Source: Lingula anatina (Eukaryota > Brachiopoda > Lingulata > Lingulida > Lingulidae). Taken from it: a stretch of 64,000 nucleotides of DNA. This document shows, piece after piece, positions 39,173-52,836 of this stretch; position 1 is the first letter of the stretch, and every line of letters starts with the position of its first letter. The position numbers and the translations under genes were made by a program. The stretch spans positions 424,065 to 488,064 of the forward strand of contig NW_019775735.1 of NCBI RefSeq assembly GCF_001039355.2. Direction: 5' to 3'. Below the pieces are notes generated by a model that was not told the origin of the DNA, ran no database searches, and was given only the letters and a program-made list of their open reading frames with translations.

Positions 39173-39301
39173 ACGTATAAAAAATATCGCATAGGAATGA
39201 TGGAAAAAAGATGCCATCAGCATCTCAAATATATATATATTTGAGATGCTGATGGCATCTTTTTTCCATCATTCCTATGCGATATTTTTTATACGTGGGA
39301 T
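39168..39301. repeat. Perfect 134-bp palindrome (two 67-bp arms, no spacer)
   Basis: The left arm 39168-39234 begins atcccacgtataaaaaatat. The right arm 39235-39301 is its exact reverse complement, and the centre is an alternating AT stretch at 39229-39240. No mismatch was found on base-by-base comparison. It is directly bordered by (TA)n. It fits a young foldback or MITE inserted at TA dinucleotides, or an inverted duplication artefact. A transcript would form a long perfect hairpin. Confidence 0.95.
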
Positions 39302-40267
39302 TGATGTTATAAGTATTCTTTAAATGTATAAGGGACACATGATGTCTGCGTGTACGTGAGTGAATTTTACCAACTCAGAAAGAAGAAAAAGAAAAATGAT
39401 AATAACTTTAATAATGATAAAAAAGACGTAAATCGTTTTTAGAGAAACTAAACGTGCTTTTCTCTTTTTATGACCCATGCCCTTTTGCTCATTCAAAAAA
39501 TGGCCTTGATCTTTTACCGCCATTACTCTAGAGACAATGAAAAACCAATTTCACTGTCACGACACTGGTGATTATGCTACATAATATTATGGTGGCAATA
39601 AAGATAGCAAAAGTAGTTTTAATATCTTGTCACCAATTATTGTCATTTCTACATGTTGCCTGGAACCCTTTTTTATTTTTATGTATTGACGGGGTTGTAG
39701 ATCCAACAAAGGAATTTAGGAATGTATTTTCAGTACTTGCGCAACCTTTGTTAAGAAGATAACTGCAATTGCAATAAGTATATGTTGTTATATTACTTTG
39801 CCCTTGGCTTAAAATTTGGACTTTTAAAATTTTTTCTTTTTTAAATTCGCGTCCTGGCTTGATATCACATTCTGAATCCTAATATGACTTGCTCCAAGTG
39901 CAGTGCATTAAATTAAAAGATGCTGTTAGTCTCTGACAAGCCGTGAATTGTCATAATAGCGTTAACAGTGCGTGTACAGCGAGTAACATGTATAAACTGC
40001 CTTTTAAACACTTAGGTAATGTTTCCCAATGTAGCATCACTAGAGCATGGCCTTCCATCGTTTTTAAATTGACTTGATAAGGGAATAATGTTTTTATAAC
40101 AGTTCCCCGTATCGAATTAGCGAGTCTGTGGTAAGAGTGAGTGTATTTAAAACGGTGGGGACTGCATCGTTTATCATAATACTCATCTGTCTTCATAATA
40201 TGGTTACAAGAGTTTTTACCGCATTAAGGGGTGGACGACACACGCTTAGTGTAATAGTATGATTTAT

Positions 40268-40294
40268 GAGGTGGAGTCACGTGACGTCGACCTC
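40268..40294. promoter_or_regulatory. Dyad element around a CACGTG E-box
   Basis: A perfect GTCACGTGAC at 40275-40284 is nested in a wider imperfect dyad (gaggt...acctc), with an overlapping CRE-like tgacgtcg. It is a candidate bHLH-zip/bZIP site in the Hox1 intron. Confidence 0.3.
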
Positions 40295-42302
40295 CATTAC
40301 TCGCCGGCTCAGTTATACTTTGTACGCGTAAGTGCTTTGTCGTGTTTTTAGTGATACTCCCCCAAGTTGAGGGAAATGTTTTTTTGTTTCACAGTTTACA
40401 ATGTTCTTTATGATATTTATTTAGAAAATATATAAAACATACTAAACATGATAAAAGAAATTTTTAATTTAAAAGAAATTTATGTTTTTTATGGTTGTAA
40501 AATACTCGTGACACATTCTAATCATTCCATCTGCCTTCTAACCGTCATTCGGTTTCTGTGAACAATTTTTATATATAAAAAGTTGTAAAAATCAAATATC
40601 TCTATTTTAACTGAGAAACAAGACCGACTTGTATCACATCCAACTTTATACACTTATTTTGACAATCATGACTATTGTGTCCCATTCAAATGTCACAATT
40701 AACATCAGGCCCAACACGTGTCCCCAAGCTGTCATCCAAATCCTCCAGGGCAAGTGATGATATGCAATAACTGCATCATATACACATTGTATGTAACATA
40801 TTTTCCAGTTCAGGTGTTTTTATCTCTACCCATAACACGTGTGCAAGGGTTATTCCGCAGAAAAGTGAACATTTGAGTCACGCCAGTGACACACACAATT
40901 TGTGGGATATTTGCATAATTTCGACTTGTGTTGCTATTTTCGCTGTTTTAATAAATGGTATCCGCCAATATGTAAAGAAACCCAGAGTTTTAAAACTGAC
41001 ATTTTATTAAAATATTACACAAAATCTTTACGTCATTGATGAGACCAATTTTTTACTTTTTTATGGAGTGACCTTTAAATGACAATTTTCATTGTATCGA
41101 ACATAACGAGGTCTTTCGATCTTAACGTAAAGAAATGTTAACTAAACTGTAGCATATACAACAAATAATTAAAATAATAAAAAGAAAAAATTATAATAGA
41201 ATAATTTCCACAATTAGACCTAAAGATTCTAGATATTGTTATCCATAATGATTATGCCAATTGCTGAAAGAAATATAGACGAACAAATCGACCCATCACA
41301 AAAAAGCACCATCAGAATGTCTATTAATATCTCTATTCATTTGTTGAATAATTGTCATGCTCAATCTACCCTTTCAAGTGGAATCGCGTAACCAAGACGC
41401 ACCAAAACACCTCGCAATTTTCATTTTGAAACACAAATCAGATTTACACGTTAAGGATTTCCCACGGAAGCAAGTAATTGTGAATGGTTTTTCACCTTTT
41501 AGGTCTGATTTATTGCCACCATGAACCGAAGTGTAATTCCGCGTTGCTATTTATTAGCACGTATTGCTGGCATAGTTTATAGTCTGAGTAAGATGTCAAC
41601 GAGTTTAAGAAATGCTTGAATCTAAACTTGAGTGTAAAGGAGAAGAATATATATTTCATATTTATGACTGATTTCCATTGAATGGAATTATATGGATCAC
41701 AAATATATATTTTTCTAATAACAATAATCAACTAAAAATTCATGATAATTGGATAAAACATAATGTTTACATTGTGTCACCCAGTGCAACGTGTTCCATA
41801 TAAATAGCTATTATCTAAGAGTAGGTGAAAGAATAGAAAGACGAATGGCTTTATTTGCAGTGATCTCATATTATAAACGAGCATGCATCAGTGGCACAGA
41901 TGCGTACTCAAAATGGCTGACGAGTACGTTCATTTCACCATGTTGAGTGTTTCGAATGCTCAGGTGTGAAAAATTCATCACGACGGCTTTTTTTCTTGAA
42001 TTAATACAATAGTTGTATCAATGGCAAGATCAATCATCAAAATCTTCGCGACAATGGCATTTTCTAGAATTGATACCTCGGTTGTGTAACAGATGACATC
42101 AATCACCATTCTAACATGTTGAGAGGAACAATTATATGGTGGATTCTGAGCCGTTTTAGTCGAGAGGATACAATACGAGAGCCACGTCACACCTGCCGCG
42201 GCGTAAAATTGAGATTTGACTTCGGCGCCGAAACGTGAAATGAGCAAAACTAACTGAGGAGTTCTCAACGGTCGAATTCACACTAATTTGAGTTAAAGCT
42301 GC

Positions 42303-42393
42303 TTTTGATCTAAACGACTTTATCTGCTTGTCTTTCAACTTACCAGTCAAGTTTTGATCTAAACGACTTCATCTGTTTGTCTTTCAACTTACC
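42303..42393. repeat. Tandem duplication of a 42-bp unit, 49-bp period
   Basis: Units 42303-42344 and 42352-42393 differ at only two positions and both end tctttcaacttacc. No coding sense is evident. Confidence 0.92.
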
Positions 42394-43503
42394 GATTTAA
42401 CTTTATATCGAGTAAACCTGGGCTTTCCACTGACTAAGCGAACTACATGTAATGGCTGATGTTGAGAACGTTTTCAAGTGAGCAACGTCTTGAGTACGGT
42501 AAGGAGATTATGCGGAATCAAGATCGAAGGAGATTCATCGGGTTATAGCTCAATGTGAACGCGGCCAAAGTATCTCTAGAGCTATTAGACGGTGACAGAA
42601 TGAGCGATGGACATACAGCTTTTCGAGAGCTATAGCGCTCGAGTTTCTGCCTCCTTTTTCCAACTTTTCGTTTTTATGGTCTGTGTGGTTGGCGTTCGTA
42701 TGATGATTTAAAAGATAGCGGCTCAAATTTCTTTGTGTGATTGCTTTGCACTGGGTAGTTGTGTGTTCGTTACTATACTGAGGACTCGAAAATCGGTACA
42801 AGGTTACTACGTTTTGATTCTCTAACGAAATTGCGTTCTTTTTTCCATCTTGACTGTTTTAGTTAGGTATGTGACTACCTCTATTTTTTCTTTCAGTGCA
42901 TAATCTAAAATCGCATTGTTTTTCAGGGTAATTTGAACATTGCCCGTCATTAGTTAGATGGAACTGTAGACTGCGTTAAGTAATATCGCAATAGTTCAGA
43001 ATGTAGACATTTATGCACTATATCTTAAAGATCGTATTTTGAATCACCACGAGAAATTTCAGGCATATGGAGCAACTCATTGGCCTGAAATAACCCAGTG
43101 GAAAGATTTTGATCGTCGCGTTTTCGATATTTTACTTTGTTGATAATATCTGGCATAATGCAATTCATCCCTTCTTTGATTCAAATAACACTTTTTAGCT
43201 CATCATGTGATTTCGCCATTAAATCTGATTTTTGATCTATATTTTAACTGTGAATGAAATTAAAAGATGACTGAGAAAGACATATAACTGGAAACCAGCA
43301 AGAAATTCGTATACGTTTGATAGGACAACGCCCTTTTAGCCTTAAAAAGTGCCTTTTTTAAGAGAAAGAACGGTTAATACGGAAAAATCCAAACATTTTA
43401 ATTTTTCTATGTTTTTTCTGTTATATGGTTATCTATTGGAAATTGGAATCCGTAATTCTTTGCTTGTTTATTTGTTTAATTATTATTTTTTCTTGTTTTT
43501 TTC

Positions 43504-43538
43504 GGGGGGGGGGGGTCCTGCTGTGCCCCCCTCCCCCC
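43504..43538. repeat. G-run/C-run inverted repeat
   Basis: Twelve G, a 10-base spacer, then a C-rich run interrupted by one T. It can form a G:C hairpin or quadruplex. A CA/CG dinucleotide tract follows at 43558-43587. Confidence 0.85.
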
Positions 43539-43986
43539 GCAGCCGACATTGTGCAAACACACGCACGCGCACACACACACACACATACACTTTTGGAACC
43601 ACAAAGCATCAGCAAGGAGCAAATCTAAACAACTCGTTGACGTGGGGAAGGCACCATTCAGTGACGACATTTGAAAGATCACTTAACACCAGGCATTTAG
43701 TAATTGGACCTCGTCTGTCATATTAGCCACCGAGTTATAGTTATTACATTTGCATGAATGACAAATTAATACGAATTACTTATGTGTGTGAGCACAAAAC
43801 ACACATTAGTTTCAACACTTTTTATAGGGGCGATTTATCCATCAGGTGTCAGTATGACGGTATACCTGTAGCACTTCGATAAAGCTCGAGGCTGAGCGGA
43901 CATATTAAGTTTTCATGATTCAAATGATGATTTAATTAGAATTCATCTGTTTTCGATTTTTGCATAACATAGTTTTCTATCTCTAA

Positions 43987-43987
<1 letters not shown>

Positions 43988-44030
<43 letters not shown>
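43988..44030. repeat. (CA)n microsatellite
   Basis: About 21 perfect AC units in the Hox1 intron. Confidence 0.95.
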
Positions 44031-44036
<6 letters not shown>

Positions 44037-44949
44037 ACGTACACAATTTTTAACAGATGCATGCAAGACAAACAGAGATTTCACTTACGTGCATAAAACA
44101 TATCAGTAGTGCGTCGAAGGTTACGGTAAGGGCACGGAAACATGTATAACAATACATCACAGCTATTTTCCTAAGGGCACAAAATGAAAAATGGCACGAT
44201 GGAACAATTCTGACACCGGTGAGGATTGGCATATGGGAAAACTGAAGCAGTTTTCAAGTGGTCAGTTTCTTCTGGCAATGCATCATCCTCCAATTGTTAC
44301 TTAGTGTCTGTCTGTTACGTGTCAACTTGTCGACTTACTTATTAGGTTATCTTTTCTTTCTTATTTTGTTTCTTTTTACCTTTTTTCTGTGAGTGTTGTT
44401 TCCTCCCTTTGTTCCAATACTTCCAAACGGGACATCTGCCTTTTTGTTTCATTTTTATGTTTTTTTTTATTATTATGTCACTTTCTTTGTTTGTTGTCGG
44501 ATTTCTCTAATTTAACTCATTACTCTTATTGTTGCTTTTCTGCAAGCCTCGCTGGCGATAAAACATAATCAATTTTAAACATATAACAGTTTTGAAGATA
44601 TTTTTATCACTGTTGATTTCTTCTTTTGTATTAACAATTCAGTTACTTTGGGTATATAATGGGGCATGTTTCTGGCAGCCGTGGCTCATATATGTATGTT
44701 ATTCTTAAATTTATGTTACTTTAAAAATCAAATACCACGTAAAATCACAAATGATTTAACGGGACCTATGGGGTAACATTAAACAATATTCTGCTTAGAT
44801 CACTTTATTTGTGAGTAGCTGCACACTCATCGAAAGCATGTGAATGCCAAAAGAATTGCATCAATGATTTCTTATCATTTTAATGTAATTACTTTCGAAT
44901 TACTTGCGAATTGGTAATATAGCCAAATAAATTACCAGTGTCTTTAAAA

Positions 44950-45006
<57 letters not shown>
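44950..45006. repeat. (ATT)n microsatellite
   Basis: About 18 ATT units in the Hox1 intron. A similar tract lies at 56809-56850. Confidence 0.95.
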
Positions 45007-48000
45007 TTAGTTTTTTTTGGCTTGTGAATGTTTGACACAATTTTTCAATACTTATGTTAACAAAAATGGTTTAATCTTCTGGTTGAAAAATGACAGAGCA
45101 ACGAAAACACTATGCAGCGTCCGTAATTCGATTCATTAGTTTTCCAGGTTATTCGTTTCATTTTTACTTTAAGATAATGGACGATAAAATTTGCATTTTC
45201 CACATTTGATACTGCAGGCCCGGACAGTCTTAGGTTTATAAACTAGAATAAAAAACATTAAAATAATATTGTACCCTTAATTAGTTTGTAAGAGTCCGTA
45301 ACTCATCTAAAAAAATGTAAAGAAAAGAAAAACATCCATATTAAATCAATAAGTCATAGTCAGTACTATGTACGAATCAATGCAAATGTATTTTTCGAAT
45401 TCATTGACACCAAACATGGCCAGGCGTTAAAATAAGAAGGAAAAGTGGCTACATGAACATGTTTTCTCTGTGTTTTGAATGCTTTAATGTCATTCTTTCT
45501 ATATCGTATATCTTTGTCTCATTTTTACTCTCTAGGATCGCCTAAACAATGCCTGTATTTTGTTTAAAGGCAGATGTTTGTATTCTACTTAATCGTTTTT
45601 TTTTTATATTTTTTATTTTGCATTCACGACCGAAAGGGTAAGGGTATATAAATTTTGCGCGAAAATTCAATGCCTTTACGTTTTTAGAAATGCTTGAGTT
45701 TTTAGAAAACGTACTTGATAGTTTCCGGCTGGGAGGTATGCAAGAGAATCCTCCCAGATGAAACAAGAGTGCTCAGACACAGGATATGCTTGACAGATAA
45801 AACGCCAAAACAGACACACAGTTGGCTACCAATCCAACAATCGCTTGTCATGTGTTTTATTAATAGGGGCTAAGAAGAAGATAGTGCCCCTAAGGTATCC
45901 TTCGGACAAGAAAAGGGTAGCATGCAGTTGGCCGAACAATGGGAATTTCGCTTTCAGAATTTCGCCGCAAGGGTTGTCTATTTTGCTCTGCACTTCATGT
46001 TTCTTTGGTAGCATTTCATGAACCAGTATTTGAAGTGGCTGTTGGGTAGCTACTTTCCAAGAACATGCCAAAAGTACGCCCAAGGACAAATATTCTCCGG
46101 CCCAAAATGAAAGGGGCTTTCCTTTTTGATTTTTTTCAATAAGTAAGATCATTTCAATTTTTGTTTTCTTAAAGTCAAAAATTATTTTTCGAAACCAGGA
46201 GGTCTATAACGCAACCATTCGTTTTCATTTTATATTGGATATTTATATAAAATTAATCAGCTCAAGAAGTAGTCTTTTTACATATAAGACGATATTGATG
46301 CATATAGGCCTCATATGTAATTTTTCTAAATATATTTTTATGGATCATTTTATGACCATCTACGTGTAATTATAAACCATAAACTGAAAAGCACATATGC
46401 GTCAAAAGTTTGTTTTTTTTTTTGANTTTTTTTTTTGATAATTACAACTTTCTTTAAACTTGCATCCCAGCATTACAAACATGATTAACAATATTTTTGA
46501 AGAATTGTTGCTATTGTTAAGCGACCCACTAAGGATCGCCAACACTGAGGTTTGACTCGAGAATCATCTTCCAGGTTTACTAGACTACCTTGTTCCCGTT
46601 CGCGGTTTTCAAACCTTGAAGAAACAATTACAATTACTGTACCCCCACTGCCCGAAGTCAGCGGAACCCCCTCCTGGGACGCCGATCATCAATGATTAAT
46701 GAGAACGCCGTTGTATCAGGTTATTATTTCCACATTATCTGGAGTAGATGATTAAGTCCACGCGCTTCTTGCACGCTTCACGATGATAATGATAGGTGTG
46801 AGATCAAAGCTGTCGTCGGCGTAATTGTCGCTATTGTTTTGGATTGGGTTTGGGTTGTCCCATTATCTGAAACGGAGATGTATGACCGCGCGAGTTGTGG
46901 TGCGACGGTAACCTGTATTTTAGCCTTGCTTCTGTCTTTTGGGTTTCAGCATTGTTAAAGATGATATGGCGCTCTATATAGAAAGCTCACATTTTCTGTC
47001 TTTTTTTTTTTAATTTGGCGTTGGAGGCAACACAATTGTATAATGGGTGAAGTTTATGGCTTTGTTTGTAAGCGGGGTGACTGTCCGTGTGCTGGTTGAG
47101 GGGATGATTTGAACTTTGGTTTTGTTTTGTTTTTTTTTTTTTTTTTGTAATATTACAGCAAAGCATATGTACATTATGTGTGGTTTGAAAATAATACCAT
47201 ATTGTTATGTGATCTGACCGTAAACATGGCACCGTAATTACCACGCAATTTTTAGATAACATGGCACGATATTTAAAAACGTAGGTCAATGCTATGTGGA
47301 TATAGGCTACATATTTTAGAAATCTGATAATAAGAAGACATATTTGTGTTGTCAAAAATTGTCTATTAATTAGTATTCGGTGTATATGAACTCTACACGT
47401 AGCGGATAGGCATACAGAACATATCCAAAGAGTAAAAACAGTTTACTCGTTTTCAGATAAAACACTTTCACCTTAACAAAAAGTTGACATGCACTTGGTA
47501 CATTTGGGTCTTTGGTTCTCTAGAGGAACATGTACCTTTAAGTATATTATGGAACCGTTTAGTAATGTAATTTGTTTCTCACACGATGTGTGTACCCAAT
47601 ATAAGTGCAATGAAGAAGTAATTCGGTGCAAATTATTAGTAAGGCAATGCAAAGTCATGCACGTAAATATTTAAACAGGCAAAGCTTAAGCGTCATCTTT
47701 GTACACATCAATACATTATTCCTGATAAAAGTAATTTTTCTTAATGCACGGATTGCTCAACGTATTTACTTTTATCCAAAGATACCAACAACAATTTTGC
47801 CTAATGTAACGCTGCTTTCAAACTGTTCCTCTTTGTCAAACGTCTCTTCCATGCTATAATTACGAAGAGAAAACAATTTTACAAAGTTCAAGGCATTTAC
47901 AATTGTAAAACTAAAAAACAAGACAAGATCAAACATACGCTTTCAACAGCGCAGTACGTTACAAGTTTGTTTCGAACAAAGCCACTCGCACTTCACAACG

Positions 48001-49071
48001 CTAGCATGTGTTTAAACAAAGCCACTCAATGAAAACCCATTGTTCGGATTCCGCTAGTTATTACATATAGATCTACAGAGCCCAATCCTTTTTCAATCTT
48101 CTGGAACAGGTTACCATGGCAACGCTTGACTTTCATTATATGCCTCTGTGTCGGTATATTGAAAATGCGCTGGGAAAATGTCAGAGCTACATGCAAATCC
48201 GTCGTTAGTCAACGTCGTCGTTTTTATTCGTATTGAGAATTTAATTCCGCGTTAATTATCGCCCATGCTACCAATTCCCACAATCACTGAACGTATTTAG
48301 GAAGTTTTACAAATCACGGGGGACGTTTTACCTCCTAAGCTTATAATCAGTGTACAATTGCGCGTCACTGCTACTCCAAAAAGAAGACGAATTACTTGCC
48401 TCTTGTTGGAAATTCGTGATCGTCTTTTTTATTTCTAATTTCAACCAGAACATCAAATTGGATCTGCATTGCTGATATACAATTTGCACGCTAAATGGAA
48501 ATTACTGGACAATATACAGTTCGCATAATTCCACATCCGACGTTTATTTCCTGCTTAATGATAAAAAACAGTTCAGTTACGAACAGCTTCATTTTGCATT
48601 ATTAGCGAAACTTTTTATATACTTTATTAAAACGTTTTATATACTTGTATAAAAAAAAAACATACGGAGCACTGCAAAAGAACAAAAATACACAAATACT
48701 TTCTACTGTAATTTTTTTCTGAACGGTTCAGCCTCTCCAAAGTAAAATGTGCCCATTTTCAGTTCTATTGTTTTTACAAAAGATGTTCACTTATTCCACT
48801 AATAGAAAATTGATTTCGTAAAGTAACCAAATGTACATTTTCAGATGTGCAGATGCGAAAAGATTCAGTATAAATGTCTTAGTTCTACTGAATTATGTTG
48901 GATAAATATCTAAAATAATTATTTCAATATAGAGCACCAAAATACTTGCAATGTTTTGAAACTGATTTTGTTTTATTTAGAGGCCCATTCGTTGGAATGC
49001 CATGTGTCAGAAAATAAATTTTCAGAAGTCAGTTTACGTATGATTTGATTTTGTATTTTTTGTCATTACAG

Positions 49072-49343
49072 CAACCAAACAGAGCACAAAGAACTATCAG
49101 GACTACAGTGGAAACATACCAAACATGGGGCGAACGAACTTCAGCAATAAACAACTTACAGAACTTGAAAAAGAATTTCATTTTAACAAATATCTCACGC
49201 GAGCGAGACGAATCGAGATCGCAGCGGCTCTCGGACTCAATGAGACTCAGGTAAAGATCTGGTTTCAAAACAGAAGGATGAAACAGAAGAAACGAATGAA
49301 GGAAAGTCAGACTTTACCAACAGCTGCATTTGGTGCGGAATAA
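49072..49343 (+). CDS. Hox1: Hox1/labial homeobox gene, exon 2 (homeodomain and stop)
   Basis: Completes Hox1. The split codon (g|CA, Ala-263) is followed by [18 protein letters not shown] and a full homeodomain at residues 279-338. Diagnostic Hox1/lab features are [17 protein letters not shown] at the start, [20 protein letters not shown] in the middle and [17 protein letters not shown] in helix 3, with Q50, N51 and R53 for DNA contact. There is no intron inside the homeobox. Only 14 residues follow ([14 protein letters not shown]) before TAA at 49341-49343, much shorter than in most vertebrate Hox1 proteins. Homeodomain identity is unambiguous. The next Hox gene to the right is on the opposite strand, 10.5 kb away. 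Confidence 0.97.
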
Positions 49344-52300
49344 ATCACCATGATAATATCTCTATTGAAATCTCATTTTCAACCAAAACAAAACAAAGAG
49401 CTTCATGTTGTTTTATTTCATTTATTGTGATGGTGCGTGCTACGTAAATGGATATTCGAGATATTCGAAACCACTGATTGGCAACTTAACAATGCTTCAC
49501 ACATTAGAGGAATCAACATTGTCAAAGAGATCGAACGTTTTACCCAAAATAACTGCATAATATAAATCTTGGACAACTGTTTTCTTGGGAACATGCAGGC
49601 CACGAACAAGGCAAACAGTAGAGAAAGACAGTCACCTTTGACCCGCTTATGCTGGTGTTGTACTCGTATTCGAAAAAGAAATGCTCAGTGAACTTTATGT
49701 ATAAAGCCAATGCTACCGTAGCCGTTCGACCAGTTGGCAACCCGCAAAAAACTGCACTTGACACAGTTCGGTCAATGCACACATATATGTGAACAAAGAT
49801 CAAAATCGCCCACATATACCTATACCATATATCTCTACAACCAGAGGCAGCTAAGAATGGCTATTCTGTAAGTTGTATCTTATCGCTGTTGCCAAACTGA
49901 AAGTAATATCGTCTGGAATCTTGCGTATTGATCGGCAGCGTTGAAATCGATCCAAGGGACGAAGCCTGCTATCTTACTACATGGCGTAGGACGGTCATGG
50001 AAGGGCAGCCCCCTGTTAACAGCACCAAGAATTAATGTCTAATTATAAACTGCCTTCACCAAAGTTGACTGCAATCAGTCAAGAGCAATGTTTTTACTTT
50101 AGCTGTGAACCATTTGGGTTAAAAGGCCGTAAACATGACAGCGTCGTAATATACAGAACGACATGAGAAGGAATTTGCATTGTGGAATAAGCGGACATGA
50201 TTCCTTGTTTTGAGATAAAACCGTTAAGGAAGTATGCCAAGCCGACCTGTTAAAACAGGAGGGAAAAAGCACCAAAGATGTACCGTCGTTTTGTACAACT
50301 TTCCAACGAAAACTTGTGTGTGTGACGAACTCGTCATAATAGTGCACAGCATGTCTGGATATACACGAACAAAGCAACAGCCGACATTTGCCTATATGTA
50401 TTTTACACAACTTACGTCACAGCATCCGGGCATTTCATTGAATCAAAAAAAGCCATATTCAGGTCCATGTTTTACAAAATTGAAGGCATAATATTGTTAC
50501 ACTTAATGTTAAATGGTTTGCAAAAACCTGCATAATACGCTATGTTCTCGTAGCTGTGGTTATTTATCCAATTCTTAAGTATAATCTGTTGGTTTGATAT
50601 CTGGTTTATTTTAATTTTGTTACTTAAAATAATCCTGGATTGACGATGCCCTACTGACAGTGTAAAACTGTAAATGTGCGGATTAGTATTGTCTTTTTAA
50701 GAGTTTAGGAAGGATTTCAAGAGTTATCTGTCGTTGACAAAATAATGAGCTTGACAACAAATAATTTAAGATAATTTGCCTTGCATCGATTATTACTTTT
50801 GCGCCTTTGCCTTTGTAAAATTAACCAAAACACTTTGATGTATCCTTTGGACAGTGTTTCTGTTTGTCCGGCATGTATTCTCTTTGGTTTCTGGTTCGCA
50901 GTCTACCCAACACTTTTCTTGATCTTATAATGATTCTTTTATAGAAAACCATCTGCTGTATCCGAAGAACATAACAGATGCATCGATGCAAATATGCATT
51001 AACGCCACCGGTGTTCCTTTCTGTTTGGCACTTTACATACACACAATGCTGCTGTTGCATTAACTATACATAGAGTACACAGATCCAATTACAATGGTCG
51101 TATCAGTCTGGAGTCATACTATAACGTGTTCTCTCACCTTACGTTGCTACAGGCAGATGAATCGATGCGACACTTGGGTATCTCGCAACATTTGATAATT
51201 ATTTATCTCTTCTCTCAGGATATTAGACTATTGATTTAAAAAACAAACGGATGTTTATTTTAACTGTTTGACGTTGTGTATGATATGAGAAAGGCTAATT
51301 GAACGTCTTACAGAATGACAATGGTGCAAAGAATCAGTGTTCTAATTATTCATGACTTTAAGTAGATTGAATTTAGGAGAACTATTGAGACGAATCTCAA
51401 CAATGACGCAAAAAAAGTATTTATTATCTCCCTACACAAAGTCCACGGTGCTAAATCGCAAACCGAGGATGATTTTGTTAGACATCATCGTTTCCATTTC
51501 AACGTCATACTATACACATATATATTACCACACTTGATAATCAGCGCACTTTCATTTGTTTTAGAAAAGACTAATTGTTTCATTTCAAGGGAAATTTCTG
51601 TTACGCGTCTACTGTTGTCCTATTACTATACATGATAGACGATTTAATACAAACGAAGCTCCCATCAAAGTTTAAAAACCAGCTTAGTTTATGTTAACAA
51701 TGACATCGAGATAAATTATATGCCCTAGTGGAGATATTCTAAATGTGGCTGGGTAAATCTATATTTTGTTTTATTATATTTCGAAGAGTTGTAAATCTCT
51801 AATCGTAAATATCCTCATTGAATTGTACGTAACCAATCAGAAACCTATTAACTTCTTACCCATGATGTGTGCATCATAAATAAGTGTGGAGAATTTAACT
51901 GTTCTTAAAGAAATGCATCTTAAATTGTAAATTTGTATGTCGTTGAAATGTTTGTATTTTAATTTATTAAGCTTTGCGTCATTAAAAGTGCGTGTATTAT
52001 TCTTGTAATAAAAGTGGTGTTTATTTTCAGACTGTAGAATGTGTGAGAGTCTTACCCTACCTTAAGATACATATTTTCGTTTCCCCTCCTCTTTATCTTT
52101 CTTTTCTATTGAGATAATTTAGTGGAAATGCTATCAAATCGGAGTTTTTATAACAAACGCTGTTTCTAATGTTTGTAATGTTTTTGTGAACCAGAATATC
52201 TGTCTACAAGCAATTCGCTCTACAAGCCTATGTATAAGAGAAGAGCATAATATATGTAAAACTTAATATAAAGTCCATTGCAAATACTATGATTAATGAT

Positions 52301-52712
52301 GGCATTCAATTTTGAAATGATGAAGTGAAACCAAACCCAAAACATTGCATGATACAAATTTTCGAAATAATATTTTTTTCCTCTTTGATTCGGCGGCGGG
52401 TGTTATTATTGAACAAAAATTGCTCAGCTAGCTTGGAGAAATGGCGTGACAGGCGGTTAAAAGGCCCAAGTTTTCATTTCAACCTCTATTCCCAAGACGT
52501 ATAGCTTATCGTTCGAAGATTGCTTTTTTAATCACATCTGAGCAATTCATGATACTCTCCTGGTTTTTAGGGATATTTTTTCTTTGAAAAATGTGCACCA
52601 TATCTAAAAGTGTGTCGGTTCACCATAAAGATTGTTTTAAAGGAAATTAAATGCCACTTTTTATCATGACATTTAGACACCAGTTTAGGAGAATGATTAC
52701 GATTCCCTGTTC

Positions 52713-52713
<1 letters not shown>

Positions 52714-52768
<55 letters not shown>
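52714..52768. repeat. (GA)n microsatellite
   Basis: About 27 GA units, 3.4 kb downstream of the Hox1 stop. Confidence 0.95.
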
Positions 52769-52771
<3 letters not shown>

Positions 52772-52836
52772 GAAGGAAGAATTAAAGAAAGGAAAAGAAA
52801 ACTCAGCTGTCATAAACTCAAGAACATACGCGGCCT

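Larger units (their letters stand above)
30397..49071 (+). other. Hox1: Hox1 intron, 18.7 kb
   Basis: Bounded by gtgagc at 30397 and ttttttgtcattacag ending at 49071; phase 1. No nested gene is supported. It contains (CT)n, (TA)n, (CA)n and (ATT)n tracts, a perfect 134-bp palindrome (39168-39301), a 49-bp tandem duplication (42303-42393), a G-run/C-run inverted repeat (43504-43538), a palindromic E-box (40275-40284) and one TGATGGAT site (43837-43844). The N at 46425 is an unresolved base. Confidence 0.9.

Noticed and set aside
49045-49254. Alternative + frame across Hox1 exon 2
   Set aside because: It is out of frame with the homeodomain and is a shadow of it.
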